A stretch of DNA of 64,000 nucleotides from Nitrospira sp. bin75. GTDB taxonomy: Bacteria > Nitrospirota > Nitrospiria > Nitrospirales > UBA8639. The notes below the pieces were generated by a model. That model did not search any database. It saw nothing but the letters and a program-made list of their open reading frames with translations, and had not been told where the DNA came from. The first letter of the stretch is position 1; the number at the start of each line of letters is the position of its first letter. Below are positions 8,254-17,428 of this stretch, piece by piece. A program made the translations under genes and the position numbers. The stretch is from contig MPMZ01000007.1 in NCBI GenBank assembly GCA_002238765.1, positions 1 through 64,000 of the forward strand, in the 5' to 3' direction.

Positions 8254-9513
8254 ATGAGCGGGGAATATCGGACCAAAGCGTTACTCATCGCGGTTTCCGG
8301 GGACCCTGTCCCGGTGCAGGCGTGCATCAACCGGCTCATCCCGGAGTTTCTCTGTTTCGTGGTGTCCGAATCCCGGAAAGCCTCCATCGAAGCCGACATT
8401 CAACCGGCCATCACCACAATGCCGCAGCGATGGGATTGGATTCTCGTGGAAGAGTCCGACAGTTTTACGGCCAGCCATCAAACATTAACCAAAAGCCTTC
8501 CCGACATGCTGAAGACCTGGGGGCTGAAACCAGGAGAATTCGTCCTGGACTTCAGCAGGGCCACGCCGGCCATCGCCGCGGCAATGGCGCTCGCCGGCCG
8601 GCCGTGGACCTCGCAAGTCGTTGGCTTGACCACGCCGGAGAGCGACACGGGGAAGAGTGACGTGGTTGCGGTCGGAGACCGGACCTTCGCCTGGCAAGAA
8701 GGGAATCCTTGGAACGAAGAAGCCGTACAGGCCCGGCAGGAGGCGGCCCTGTTATTTAATCAAGGGGCATTTCCCTCGGCGGCCAAACGGTTTCGACGCA
8801 TTGAATCCTTGGTCGGAGGAAGCCTCAAACCGTTGTATCACGCCCTGGCGAATTTGGCCGATGGCTATGCCGCCTGGGAAGGCTTCAAGTACCGGGACGC
8901 CTGGGACAAACTCAAAACCGCGCTCAAAGCCTTGGAATTGGCCTCGGTCTGGGGCGGGCCACCCGGCATGTCCTCCTTACTGGCCGGGGTCAAACAAAAC
9001 CTGAAGTTTTTGGAAAGCATCGTCATGAACCCCGACGACGTCAAACTCCCCGTGGCGCATGATTTACTCGCCCATGCCAAACGACGCGCGGAACGTGATC
9101 AGCAAATCGACTCGGCCCTTCAACTGTTACTGCGAGCCCTGGAAGCCTATGCCCAGTACCACTTGTGGAAACAGTATGGAATCAAAAGCTGGGACGTGCA
9201 GGTTGACCAATTACCGCAGGATCTGCAGGAACCCTGTCGCACCTGCTATGCCAGCGACGTGGACGGCAAGTTTCACCTGCCGCTCGAGGCCCAATTTCGC
9301 GCCCTGGCCGGGCTGGGCCATCCCATGGGGCAAACCTTCGTGAACGAGTGGACCAAGATCAAGACCTTGTGGGATGCGGCCCATCAGAGCGTCCTGGGTC
9401 ATGGATTCCAAACCACGAAAGCCGACCGGTTTCACCAGTTCTATGCCGCGGCCATCAAACTGACCAACGTCACCGAACCCAACTTGCCGGCCTTCCCGAA
9501 GATGACGTTGTAA
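8254..9513 (+). CDS. CARF-like (Cas02710-like) protein with degenerate HEPN-type motif
   Basis: A 419-residue protein. Residues 6-115 look like a Rossmann-type CARF domain: strand ALLIAVSGDP, then LDFSRATPAI at 98-107, where the ring-nucleotide-binding motif DxTGGTK would sit. A helical middle (LADGYAAWEGFKYRDAW) and a C-terminal HQSVLGHGF resemble the TIGR02710/Cas02710 family of CRISPR ancillary RNases. The usual HEPN Arg (R-N-x-S-x-L-x-H) is Ala376 here, and the CARF Lys is Pro. If the assignment is right, ligand binding and RNase activity may be altered or lost. No type III cas genes are in the window. The start was chosen from promoter position and homology. Confidence 0.6.
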   Translation: MSGEYRTKALLIAVSGDPVPVQACINRLIPEFLCFVVSESRKASIEADIQPAITTMPQRWDWILVEESDSFTASHQTLTKSLPDMLKTWGLKPGEFVLDFSRATPAIAAAMALAGRPWTSQVVGLTTPESDTGKSDVVAVGDRTFAWQEGNPWNEEAVQARQEAALLFNQGAFPSAAKRFRRIESLVGGSLKPLYHALANLADGYAAWEGFKYRDAWDKLKTALKALELASVWGGPPGMSSLLAGVKQNLKFLESIVMNPDDVKLPVAHDLLAHAKRRAERDQQIDSALQLLLRALEAYAQYHLWKQYGIKSWDVQVDQLPQDLQEPCRTCYASDVDGKFHLPLEAQFRALAGLGHPMGQTFVNEWTKIKTLWDAAHQSVLGHGFQTTKADRFHQFYAAAIKLTNVTEPNLPAFPKMTL

Positions 9514-9518
9514 CGCCG

Positions 9519-9899
9519 GTGGACGTCAAAATCTATTATGAGGACACCGACTGCGGCGGCGTGGTGTATTACGCCAACTACCTCAAATATTTTGAACGGG
9601 CGCGGACCGAATACCTGCTCTCACACAGGATCTCAGTCGCGGAGTTCCAGCAGCAGGGCATCTACTTCCTGGTCACCCATGCGGAAGTCTTTTACCGCTC
9701 CGCAGCGCATTACGGCGAGACCCTCCACGTCGACACGGTGGCTTCGGCATCGCGAAAAACCGCGGTCACCTTCTCCCACACGATTCGAGAAGCAACCACC
9801 CAACGCCTCATCGTCGAAGGATCAGCCACCCTCGTCACGGTCGACGCCAAGGGAAAAATCATCAAGAGACCGCCCCAGTTGCAGGCGATGTTTAAGTAG
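9519..9899 (+). CDS. ybgC: YbgC/4-hydroxybenzoyl-CoA-type acyl-CoA thioesterase
   Basis: A 126-residue hotdog-fold protein. The motif YYEDTDCGGVVYYANYLKYFERAR contains the catalytic Asp of the YbgC group (D-TD-x-x-GVVYHANY) and is followed by hotdog strands to the C-terminus. GTG at 9519 is the best start; it lies 5 bases after the upstream stop, so the gene is coupled to the CARF-like gene. YbgC hydrolyses short acyl-CoAs and is often linked to Tol-Pal, which is not seen here. Confidence 0.88.
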   Translation: MDVKIYYEDTDCGGVVYYANYLKYFERARTEYLLSHRISVAEFQQQGIYFLVTHAEVFYRSAAHYGETLHVDTVASASRKTAVTFSHTIREATTQRLIVEGSATLVTVDAKGKIIKRPPQLQAMFK

Positions 9900-10175
9900 C
9901 GTGCGCCTCCTGTCATCCTCGACATCCTTAATCGAGGATCCAGTGTCTTTGTTTTTTCTTTTGTAACGGCGCCATCCCTGTTCAAAGACAGGGACATGCC
10001 GCATGGCGCTTCCTATTTCCTCCCCTTTGTAAGTGGGCGCATTTCCGAAGAGGGAATGCGGGTGGGGTAGAGGCATTCGCACCCTCTGGGAGAGGGCAGG
10101 GGTGAGGGTGATGCGAGGGTTGAGCGAGGACACAACGCCGCCATGCGCCCCATAGTGCCATAAATCAGCGGTTCC
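9900..10175. repeat. Repeat-containing intergenic region
   Basis: No gene is seen. The segment 10021-10080 (CCCTTTGTAAGTGGGCGCAT and onward to a GGGTGGGGTAGAGGCAT end) recurs in inverted orientation near 10840-10894 and, with few changes, at 54987-55041. A second unit at 9915-9950 (TCGAGGATCCAGTGTCTTTG) recurs inverted at 11094-11130. These are dispersed extragenic repeats. Confidence 0.6.
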
Positions 10176-10526
10176 TCAGGGTTTCTCCCGAAACACCCAA
10201 GCCAAATACATCCCGCCAATAGCTATCGTCACCAGTTCCACGGTCTGGAGGATGCGGCTCACCACGGCCTCGGGCTCCGGTGGCGACAGAATAAAATGCA
10301 TGCCCAGGTAGGCAGGGGGAGAACCGGGAGGAGACTCCCACGGCGGAAACAGCACGGCCAACACCAACAGTCCCGCCATGCCGTACAGGATTTGGAGGTT
10401 GAGAATCTCCTTGGACCGGGCCTCAGTCTGCGGCTCCTGAACAAACTGCTGCCCGCACCCGGTGCAAAAGCGGGCATCCGAAGCCGATTCATGCCCGCAA
10501 GCCTGACACGTCTTTTGACCGTTCAT
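10176..10526 (-). CDS. Zinc-ribbon membrane protein
   Basis: A 116-residue protein. The N-terminal double zinc knuckle has CQAC (8-11) and CTGC (23-26). A linker and two predicted membrane helices follow (ILYGMAGLLVLAVLF and LVTIAIGGMYLAWVF). This arrangement is common in small uncharacterised bacterial membrane proteins. The function is unknown. ATG is preferred over the GTG one codon upstream. Confidence 0.65.
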   Translation of the reverse strand: MNGQKTCQACGHESASDARFCTGCGQQFVQEPQTEARSKEILNLQILYGMAGLLVLAVLFPPWESPPGSPPAYLGMHFILSPPEPEAVVSRILQTVELVTIAIGGMYLAWVFREKP

Positions 10527-11407
10527 CACGTCAGATTATAACCATGAGGAGAGAAATTTCCAGCGGGGAAAATCTGAGCCGGCACTTTATGTGTTCACTA
10601 ATTCGTTGACTGTTTCTACTCCACAACTCCCTCGCCCCTTGAGGGAGAGCCTGTCCTGAGCGTAGTCGAAGGGGGCTGGGGTGAGGGGGGGGCGGGCCTT
10701 GGAGGAAGCGTAGTCGAAGGGTACGGACGGGAACTGTTTCCGAAGAGGGAAAAGTTCGGAGGGAGAGGCATCTATTCCCCTCCTTTGTAAGGAGGGGCGA
10801 AGGGGAGGTAGAGGCATTTGCAGGCACCCGACGTTCGGACTCTACCCCACCCGCATTCCCTCTTCGGAAATGCGCCCACTTACAAAGGGGAGGGAACGAA
10901 AGAAGAAGACCCGCCAGGGGCGAGGGAGTTTTTGCTGAATGGGTCCTTGTGGATCATTTTCTGTCAATGAAGCATCCATTAATGCTTTTTGTGTCACCCT
11001 CAGGGCATTTACTGTCATTTTTGTGTCACTTTTGTGTCACGGCGGCATCAGAAGCGCCATGAGATGGCGCCGCTACAACGATAACGATAAAGCAAAGACA
11101 CTGGATCCCCGATCGAGCCGGGGATGACAAGAGGGGGGGAATCCCTCACCCAGCACCCACTACCAAATGGTCATCCTGAGCAACGCGAAGGATCTCGTAG
11201 TTGAAGCGTTCGGTTGTTGAACGAGAGATTCCTCGCTTCGCTCGGAATGACAATTCTAGTGTGGTCAACTCCTCATTCTGGCAACTCGGCACATGCCAGT
11301 AAACGGTTTCAAAAGAGACCCCTGGCAAGGTAAGATTGCGACACGATCGTGAAATGCGATCCGGTAAATATCCAAATCGCAAACCACATTCTGAAGCACA
11401 TATAAAA
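10527..11407. repeat. Repeat-rich intergenic region with MITE-like element
   Basis: I see no gene in these ~880 bases. Near 10591 the sequence TGTTCACTAATTCGTTGAC resembles the terminal repeat of the element at 54857-55111. A long imperfect hairpin spans 10774-10894 (GGGGAGGTAGAGG against CTCTACCCCACC; CCTTTGTAA against TTACAAAGG). TTTTGTGTCAC is repeated near 11010-11040. Positions 11170-11196 and 11224-11251 form an inverted pair (GTCATCCTGAG ... CTCGGAATGAC), a widely seen bacterial extragenic motif. The DUF5131 promoter must lie in the last ~80 bases. Confidence 0.6.
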
Positions 11408-12127
11408 ATGTCAACGCAGTCGAGCATCGAATGGACCGAGACTACCTGGAACCCGGTGACGGGTTGCACGAAGATCAGCGACGGCTGCAAGCATTGCTAC
11501 GCCGAGCGCATGGCGACACGGCTTCAAGCGATGGGCGTTGAAAAATACCGGAACGGGTTCGACCTCACCCTTCACGAGTCCGTACTGGAAGAACCGCTCA
11601 GATGGAAAAAACCGCGGATCGTGTTCGTGAACTCGATGAGTGACCTATTCCATGACTCCGTTCCCGCCGCATTCATCGAGTCGGTGTTCCGTGTCATGAA
11701 TCAGGCATCCCAGCATACGTTTCAAGTACTCACGAAGCGCCCGGCCCGAGTCATGGAACTCGACCCTAAACTCACCTGGACGCCGAATATCTGGCTGGGC
11801 ACGAGCATCGAATCCAAAGAATGGATCGACCGATTGGCGAAGCTGAAAGAATCCAAGGCCCTCACGAAATTCCTGTCTCTCGAACCGTTACTGGGGCCGT
11901 TGGCCAGCCTCGACTTGGCAGGAATCGATTGGGTGATCGTAGGGGGTGAATCAGGACCCGGTGCCCGGCCCATGAAGGCGGCTTGGGTGCGGGAAATACG
12001 CGACAATTGCCTGCGAAGCCGCGTCCCGTTCTTCTTCAAGCAGTGGGGCGGTGTGTTTAAGAAACAGACAGGCCGCGTACTTGACAAGAAAACGTGGGAT
12101 CAAATGCCCGCTTTCAAAACAATCTGA
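11408..12127 (+). CDS. DUF5131 (phage Gp37/Gp68-like) protein
   Basis: A 239-residue protein. The opening [15 protein letters not shown] with Cys20, Cys27 and Cys30 (C-x6-C-x2-C), followed by YAERMA, is characteristic of the phage Gp37/Gp68 family now called DUF5131. The family has a radical-SAM-like cysteine cluster and a barrel-like body ([35 protein letters not shown]). The biochemical role is not established. Members often lie in prophages and genomic islands, in keeping with the adjoining HigA-like and CRISPR genes. An upstream in-frame ATG (11336) lacks family homology. Confidence 0.85.
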   Translation: MSTQSSIEWTETTWNPVTGCTKISDGCKHCYAERMATRLQAMGVEKYRNGFDLTLHESVLEEPLRWKKPRIVFVNSMSDLFHDSVPAAFIESVFRVMNQASQHTFQVLTKRPARVMELDPKLTWTPNIWLGTSIESKEWIDRLAKLKESKALTKFLSLEPLLGPLASLDLAGIDWVIVGGESGPGARPMKAAWVREIRDNCLRSRVPFFFKQWGGVFKKQTGRVLDKKTWDQMPAFKTI

Positions 12128-12131
12128 CGCA

Positions 12132-12438
12132 ATGTCCAAAACTTCTCCCAGAGCACCGCATCCGGGCCGCTCGATCAGGCGGGATTGCCTCGAAGCCCTC
12201 GGACTGACTGTGACTGATGGCGCAAAGATACTGGGGATTACCCGGCACATGCTGTCGAGGATCCTGAACGGCCAAGCAGGGATTTCTCCAGAGATGGCCG
12301 TGCGGGCTGGAAAAAGCCTTTGGCGGAACAGCGCAGAGCTGGCTCGCGCTTCAGCAGGCGTATGACCTCGCACAGGTGGAACGAGGGAAAATCAAAGTGC
12401 GCCCGGCGGCGTCAGTTCTGGAAAAAACGAGGGTGTAA
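12132..12438 (+). pseudogene. HigA-like XRE antitoxin, frameshifted
   Basis: The frame from ATG 12132 reads as a HigA-type helix-turn-helix protein ([22 protein letters not shown], then [12 protein letters not shown]). It then loses homology at an A-run at 12311-12315. Removing one A restores the canonical end ([20 protein letters not shown], then VERGKIKV) to a stop at 12436-12438. It is therefore either a recent indel or a homopolymer sequencing error. No HigB toxin is adjacent; the upstream neighbour is DUF5131, 4 bases away. The reading frame as given would end at 12365. Confidence 0.7.
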
Positions 12439-12450
12439 GAAAAGTCATAC

Positions 12451-12544
12451 AAAAAGGGCGACCCGTAGGTCGCCCCTGAATGTTGCGAATTCTCGCTTGT
12501 TAATCGTAGCGAAACCCGCCTATTCCCATGTGCTAACAGGTTCA
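12451..12544 (-). ncRNA. tracrRNA of the type II-C CRISPR system
   Basis: On the minus strand, 12535-12516 is a perfect 20-nt complement to the crRNA-sense repeat. Pairing continues with bulges through about 12497, giving a duplex with upper and lower stems. A small nexus-like hairpin GCGA-GAAT-UCGC follows, and then a strong terminator (stem 12456-12463/12468-12475, T5 at 12455-12451). A promoter fits TTGTTG (12578-12573), a 16-base spacer and TATAAT (12556-12551), giving a start near 12544 and a ~94-nt RNA. It is divergent from cas9. Confidence 0.85.
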
Positions 12545-12550
12545 TATAGT

Positions 12551-12578
12551 ATTATAGAGATCTCTCTAAAATCAACAA
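12551..12578 (-). promoter_or_regulatory. Sigma-70 promoter of the tracrRNA
   Basis: The minus strand has TTGTTG, a 16-base spacer and a consensus TATAAT box. The RNA start would be near 12544, just before the anti-repeat. The same ~50 bases must also hold the cas9 ribosome site and promoter on the plus strand, so the two divergent transcripts share a regulatory region. Confidence 0.6.
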
Positions 12579-12597
12579 GCAAAAAGGAGACTTTTTT

Positions 12598-13785
12598 GTG
12601 ATGTTTTCTTACAGAATGGGGCTGGACATCGGCACCAATTCCATTGGATGGAGCGTGTTGGAACTCAAGGCAGGCAAGCCATGTGCAGTGAGAGATGCTG
12701 GTGCCCGGATTTTCAGCGACGGGCGCGTTGACCAATCCAAAGCTACCTTGAAAGCCGACCGTCGCGCGGCTCGTTCGGCCCGCCGCCGCCACGACCACTA
12801 CAAACAACGACGGGCCTTTTTGCTGGACGAACTCACCAGGGCCGGGCTGTTTCCCGAAAGCCCCGAAGAACGCCACAAACTACAAACACGTGATCCTCTG
12901 AAGTTACGCGCCAATGCACTGACGGAAAAACTGGAGCCACACGAGATTGGCCGCGCCCTGTTTCACCTCAATCAGCGTCGGGGATTCAAAAGCAACCGGA
13001 AAGACAGAAGCAAGGAAACGACAAGCGGGATAGTCAGCAATTCCGTCACCGCTTTGTTGCGGGCAATGGGGTTGATGGAAGAAGGCTACAGCGCCGAGGC
13101 ATTCAAGGATCTGTCAAAAGAGGCCAAGAAAGCTGCTCGAGAGAAAGAACAGCGACAGAAAAAAGGGGCGCTTGAGAAATTAGGGCAGCAGAATGCTCTG
13201 ACTTTCGGACTTTTTCTCTGGCAACGGCGAGACAAAGGCGAACCTACCCGCGCACGCCAAAATAGCGACGTTAAACTTTATGACCTCTATCCGACTCGCG
13301 ACATGCTGGAGCATGAGTTTGATGCGATTTGGACGGCACAGGCCGGGTATCACCCCGAATTACTGACGGATCAAAAGCGCGAGCGGATCAGGACGGTTAT
13401 TTTCACCCAGCGCCACCTAAAACCCCAAAAAGTCGGAAAATGCACATACCTGCCGAACGAAGATCGGACGTTCCAGGCCATGCCAAGTTTTCAGCGCTAC
13501 CGGATTTATCAGGAAGTGAACAATCTGGAATGGACGACAAGCCGTGGCAAAAATCGGCTCATTGCGTATCCCGAGGCGAGGGACGCAATCGTGGACATGC
13601 TAGAACACCCTACGAACAAGAAGGGTGATGTAACCTTCAATAAAATGAAAAAAGTTCTAAAAAGCAGGAGATTGGCCGAAGGCGATTTTCAGTTTAACTT
13701 TGAAACGCTGAAACGCAAAGGACTTGACGGCAACCACACGTCCAACCTGATGCAAGATGAAAGCCGTGTCGGGCCAATTTGTTAG
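12598..13785 (+). pseudogene. cas9: Cas9 (type II-C), N-terminal part, frameshifted
   Basis: Reads GTG-ATG after an AAAAAGGAG ribosome site. RuvC-I is MGLDIGTNSIGWSV with the catalytic Asp10, followed by the Arg-rich bridge helix (DRRAARSARRRHDHY) and REC lobe sequence. The frame closes at TAG 13783-13785 after residue 395. The continuation lies one base out of register and overlaps by 29 bases. In II-C relatives a G-x-x-W-x-x-L stretch of about ten residues follows this point; it is missing here, which suggests a small out-of-frame deletion rather than a simple base-call error. All catalytic motifs survive across the two frames. Confidence 0.85.
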
Positions 13786-15880
13786 CGTCATTATGAATGA
13801 TGAACTGGACGACCAGAATGTCCACGATGACCTGATGCGGAATTATGGCCTCAGCGACGCGGCGGCAACGGCATGCGTCGAGGCTCCGCTGAAGGATGGA
13901 ACAGCGTCATTGTCAAGCAAGGCCGCACGCTTGCTACTTGCAAAAATGCGTGATGACAAGCTTGTCCAGACGGACGCCGTACAGACCGTGGCAAAAGAGG
14001 AAACTGATTTCGTCAACCCCTTCAAACGAGCCGGTGCAGGCACATTGTTGGACCGCTTGCCTTATTACGGCATGGCCGTGCAAGGCCATATCATTCTTGG
14101 CAAAGGTGATGAAAAAGATGAACAGGCACGGATTGGCATGGTCGCCAACCCCACGGTGCATATCGCACTGAATCAGATCCGCCATGTGGTAAATGAATTG
14201 ATCGCCCGTTATGGCCATCCGGCTTCCATCGCTATTGAACTGGGACGTGAGCTACCCGCCGGACAAGAAGGTCGCGCCGAGATTAACAAGGAACAGAAAG
14301 CAAATCAGGACAACAATGAGAGACTGGACAAAATCTTACACGAGCAGGTTCAAGCCAGCACCCCCGACAACCGCTTGCGTTTGCGGCTCTGGGAAGAATT
14401 GGACGGGGACCCGAATGGTCGCTGCTGTCCTTTTTCCGGACAGAAAATAGGCATTGCTGACCTGTTCAACGGCCAAGCCGAGATCGAACACCTGATCCCA
14501 TTCAGCAAGTCGCTGGATGACAGCCGGGCAAACAAAGTGATTTGCACCCGTCAGGCCAACCGCGATAAGGGCAATCAAACGCCCTATCAGGCTTTTGGCT
14601 TTAGCCCGGATGGTTACAATTGGGACAAAATTTTTGAACGTCGTACAAAGCTGCCACAGAGTAAACAGTGGCGTTTCCAGAAAGATGCGTTGGAAATATG
14701 GTATCGCAAACATGCCGACTTTACCGAACGCCATTTGAACGATACTCGCTATATCGGCCGGCTGGCCAGGGAATACTTGGAGAATATCTGCCCGTTCAAC
14801 AAGATTGACGTTCTGACGGGGCGACTTACGGCCCTATTGCGGGGACATTGGGGATTGAACAGCGTCCTAGGCGACCACAACCAAACTCAAGGAACAAAAA
14901 AGAACCGCAACGACCACCGCCATCATGCGGTGGATGCCATTGTGATCGGCATGACTTCACGCTCCATGCTGCAAAAAGTTGCCGCTGCTGCCAACCGCGC
15001 CGAAAAACTTCACCTTGGCCGACTGTTTGAGAGAAGTGCCAACGGTAAAAACCCGATTGACCCGTGGTCCGGCTTCCGCAATCACGTGAAAGAAATCGTG
15101 AACAAGATAGTCGTTTCGCATAAGCCGAAAAGGAAAACTCTGGGCAAGAATACAACCGACGGCCAACTGCACAACGACACAGCGTATGGCATCATTTCTG
15201 GGCCGGACAATCAAGGATGTTATAGAGTGGTTGTGCGCTGTCCGATTAAAGAATTCGAAAAGCGTAGTGATGTGGAAGCTATCCGTGATAAACACTTGCA
15301 ACACGAATTTTTGCAAGCTTTTGATGCAGAGAGAACGGCCGGTGTTGCCCGTCTTGCAAGGGACAAAAAAATAAGACGTTTAAGACGAACCGAAACCTTG
15401 AGTGTCATTCCCATCAGGGATAAATTCGGTAGGACCTATAAAGCTTATAAAGGCGATAGTAACTGGGGGATGGAGATTTATGAATATCCTAAAGGCCACG
15501 AAAAAGCCGGCAAATGGCGTGGGGAGGTTATCTCGCGCTATGAGGCCAATCAAGAAGGCTTTCGAACCGGTCAGACTCAAAAGCCTCACCCCGCTGCTCG
15601 GCTGGTCATGAGGGTCCAAAAAGAAGACTGCGTTGAAATTGAGCAAAACGGGATCAAGCAAATCATGCTGGTGCATAAACTGTCGAAGCCCGGGCGTCTA
15701 GATCTCGCACCGCATAACGAAGCAAACGTAGCTGCCAGACATCGTGACAAGAATGATCCGTTCAAATACCTCAACATACCAGCCAGCGGACTCAAGAGCA
15801 GCAATGCCCGCAAGGTGCATATCAGCCCGGCGGGGCGGTTAAGTTACGAAAATCGCCGTAACCCACGCCGGAAGCAGTAG
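13757..15880 (+). pseudogene. cas9: Cas9 (type II-C), C-terminal part
   Basis: A 707-residue frame continuing Cas9. RuvC-II is SIAIELGREL (Glu161 of this frame). HNH is IEHLIPFSKSLDDSRANKV with His245 and Asn259/Asn268. RuvC-III is HHAVDAIVIGM with His390 and Asp393. A PAM-interacting C-terminal region ends LAPHNEANVAARHR ... RKVHISPAGR. With the N-terminal part the total would be about 1090 residues, the II-C size. If translated alone from 13757 it would lack RuvC-I and the bridge helix and could not form a normal nuclease. cas1 begins 5 bases later. Confidence 0.88.
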
Positions 15881-15885
15881 CATTC

Positions 15886-16794
15886 ATGCCTGAACAGATT
15901 GTTGAAATCACCACGCCGGGTCTGCATCTCGCCAAGGAACGGGGCTTTTTGCAAATCAGGGACAAGGACGGTCTCATCGGACAGGTTTCGCTGGACGATA
16001 TCCTTGCAGTGATTGTCAGCGTACAAGGCTGTTCCATCTCGACCGTCCTCATGGATCAATTCAGCCAACGCAACATCATGCTGGTAGTATGCGGGAAAAA
16101 TTTTCTTCCCAGTTCTCTTATTCTGCCAGTTGCCGGCTATGGGCGGCAATTCCAGGTAATGCGAGCGCAGGTAAACTTGTCGGAACCTCGCCGGAAACGC
16201 GCTTGGCAGAAGATCGTCCGTGCCAAAATCCGCAACCAAGCCGACTTACTCACCCATGCCGGAAAAAATAGCCGCCAGCTTGTCAGGTTAATGGAAATGG
16301 TAAAATCCGGCGATCCTGAAAATTGCGAGGCACAGGCAGCACGTGTCTACTGGCAACGGCTATTCGGCAATGACTTCCGGCGCGACCACCAAGCAATAGG
16401 CTTGAACGCGGCACTGAATTACATTTATGCCGTAATACGGGCATGCGTGGCTCGTGGGGTGAGCGCAGCTGGCCTGCATCCTAGTTTCAGCCTATGTCAT
16501 AAGAACCCACAAAACCCGCTGAACCTTGTTGATGATCTCGTAGAACCCTTCCGGCCGATTGCCGACTATCTTGTATGGCAGAGCGATGCCAGCCGCTTTC
16601 AGGACCTCTCGCCGGCAATAAAGGCAAGCCTCTCAGCAATCACCACGCTGGTGCTTCCCCTAAGAGAAGAGGCTTCTCCCCTGTCATTGGCAGCAGTAAA
16701 GGTCTGTCGTTCATTCGCCAGTTACTGTCTTGGCGAAGCAGACGAGTTGTTGTTGCCCGCGCTACCCGCGACGCTAGACATTTCAGCCCCATGA
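15886..16794 (+). CDS. cas1: CRISPR integrase subunit Cas1 (type II)
   Basis: A 302-residue protein with the type II Cas1 layout: an N-terminal beta domain (FLQIRDKDGLIGQVSLDDI) and an all-helical C-terminal domain. The metal-site region includes Glu in CEAQAARVYWQRLFG, His in LHPSFSLCH and the acidic LVDDLVEPFRPIADYLV stretch. It joins protospacers into the array with Cas2. The start is 5 bases after the cas9 stop, and the stop overlaps the cas2 start (ATGA). Confidence 0.95.
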   Translation: MPEQIVEITTPGLHLAKERGFLQIRDKDGLIGQVSLDDILAVIVSVQGCSISTVLMDQFSQRNIMLVVCGKNFLPSSLILPVAGYGRQFQVMRAQVNLSEPRRKRAWQKIVRAKIRNQADLLTHAGKNSRQLVRLMEMVKSGDPENCEAQAARVYWQRLFGNDFRRDHQAIGLNAALNYIYAVIRACVARGVSAAGLHPSFSLCHKNPQNPLNLVDDLVEPFRPIADYLVWQSDASRFQDLSPAIKASLSAITTLVLPLREEASPLSLAAVKVCRSFASYCLGEADELLLPALPATLDISAP

Positions 16795-17132
16795 AGCGCC
16801 GGGAGCACCTCAGCCCTTATCGTATCATGTGGCTCTTTGTGATGTTTGATCTGCCCGTGGGCACCGAACAGGAAAGGAAGCAGGCGACGGGTTTTCGCAA
16901 CAGCCTGCTTGATCTCGGTTTTGAAATGTCACAATTTTCGGTTTATTTGAAATATTGCGCCTCCGGCGAGAAAGCTGAATCCGTTGGCAGTCGTATCCAG
17001 CACCGGATACCGTCTGGTGGGAAAGTAGATATTCTGACGATTACCGACAAGCAATTCGCAAACATGAAACGATTTTATGCTACAGGACAAACTAAAAAAG
17101 ACGGAAAGGTTACTCAACTGCATTTGTTTTGA
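16791..17132 (+). CDS. cas2: CRISPR adaptation protein Cas2 (type II)
   Basis: A 113-residue protein. YRIMWLFVMFDLPVGTEQER is the first ferredoxin-like strand with the characteristic Asp, followed by FSVYLKYC and a VDILTITDKQF segment, as in II-C Cas2. The ATG overlaps the cas1 stop; the longer upstream frame lies inside cas1. It is followed at once by a strong terminator and then the repeat array. Confidence 0.95.
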   Translation: MKRREHLSPYRIMWLFVMFDLPVGTEQERKQATGFRNSLLDLGFEMSQFSVYLKYCASGEKAESVGSRIQHRIPSGGKVDILTITDKQFANMKRFYATGQTKKDGKVTQLHLF

Positions 17133-17169
17133 AGGAGTTTTCTCTGCAGTCTGTAGAGAAAACTCCTTC
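17131..17169 (+). terminator. Bidirectional-type hairpin after cas2
   Basis: A perfect 15-bp inverted repeat, GAAGGAGTTTTCTCT (17131-17145) and its complement (17155-17169), has a 9-base loop. The stem begins within the cas2 stop codon. The stem carries A/T-rich tracts but no downstream T-run on the plus strand. It can end cas transcription and would also block array transcripts running leftward. Confidence 0.7.
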
Positions 17170-17194
17170 AAACATAAGGCCTTACAATGGACCC

Positions 17195-17428
17195 AGTCTA
17201 GCACATGGGAATAGGCGGTGCTAAGACAACTGATGTCTTCCAAGGGCACGCCGCCGTAGCAGTCTAGCACATGGGAATAGGCGGTGCTAAGACAACGATG
17301 CCTGGACGAATGAAGAAGTGATTGTCAGTCTAGCACATGGGAATAGGCGGTGCTAAGACAACATTAAAAGCAGTGTGTGGTTGCTGTGATTTAGTCTAGC
17401 ACATGGGAATAGGCGGTGCTAAGACAAC
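17195..17428 (-). CRISPR. Type II-C CRISPR array, four repeats and three spacers
   Basis: Four identical 36-nt repeats lie at 17195-17230, 17261-17296, 17327-17362 and 17393-17428, with three 30-nt spacers between them. On the minus strand the repeat starts GTTGTCTTAGCACC and ends GTGCTAGACT. That is the II-C crRNA sense, and it is complementary to the tracrRNA anti-repeat. The end TGCTAGACT resembles the extended -10 found inside Neisseria II-C repeats, so each crRNA may have its own promoter. To the right the array abuts a copied gpsA promoter with no room for a leader. Confidence 0.95.

Noticed and set aside
12497-12600. A plus-strand tracrRNA reading through the anti-repeat toward cas9
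   Set aside because: The plus strand has no nexus hairpin or terminator after the anti-repeat and would run into the cas9 ribosome site; the minus-strand version has all parts.
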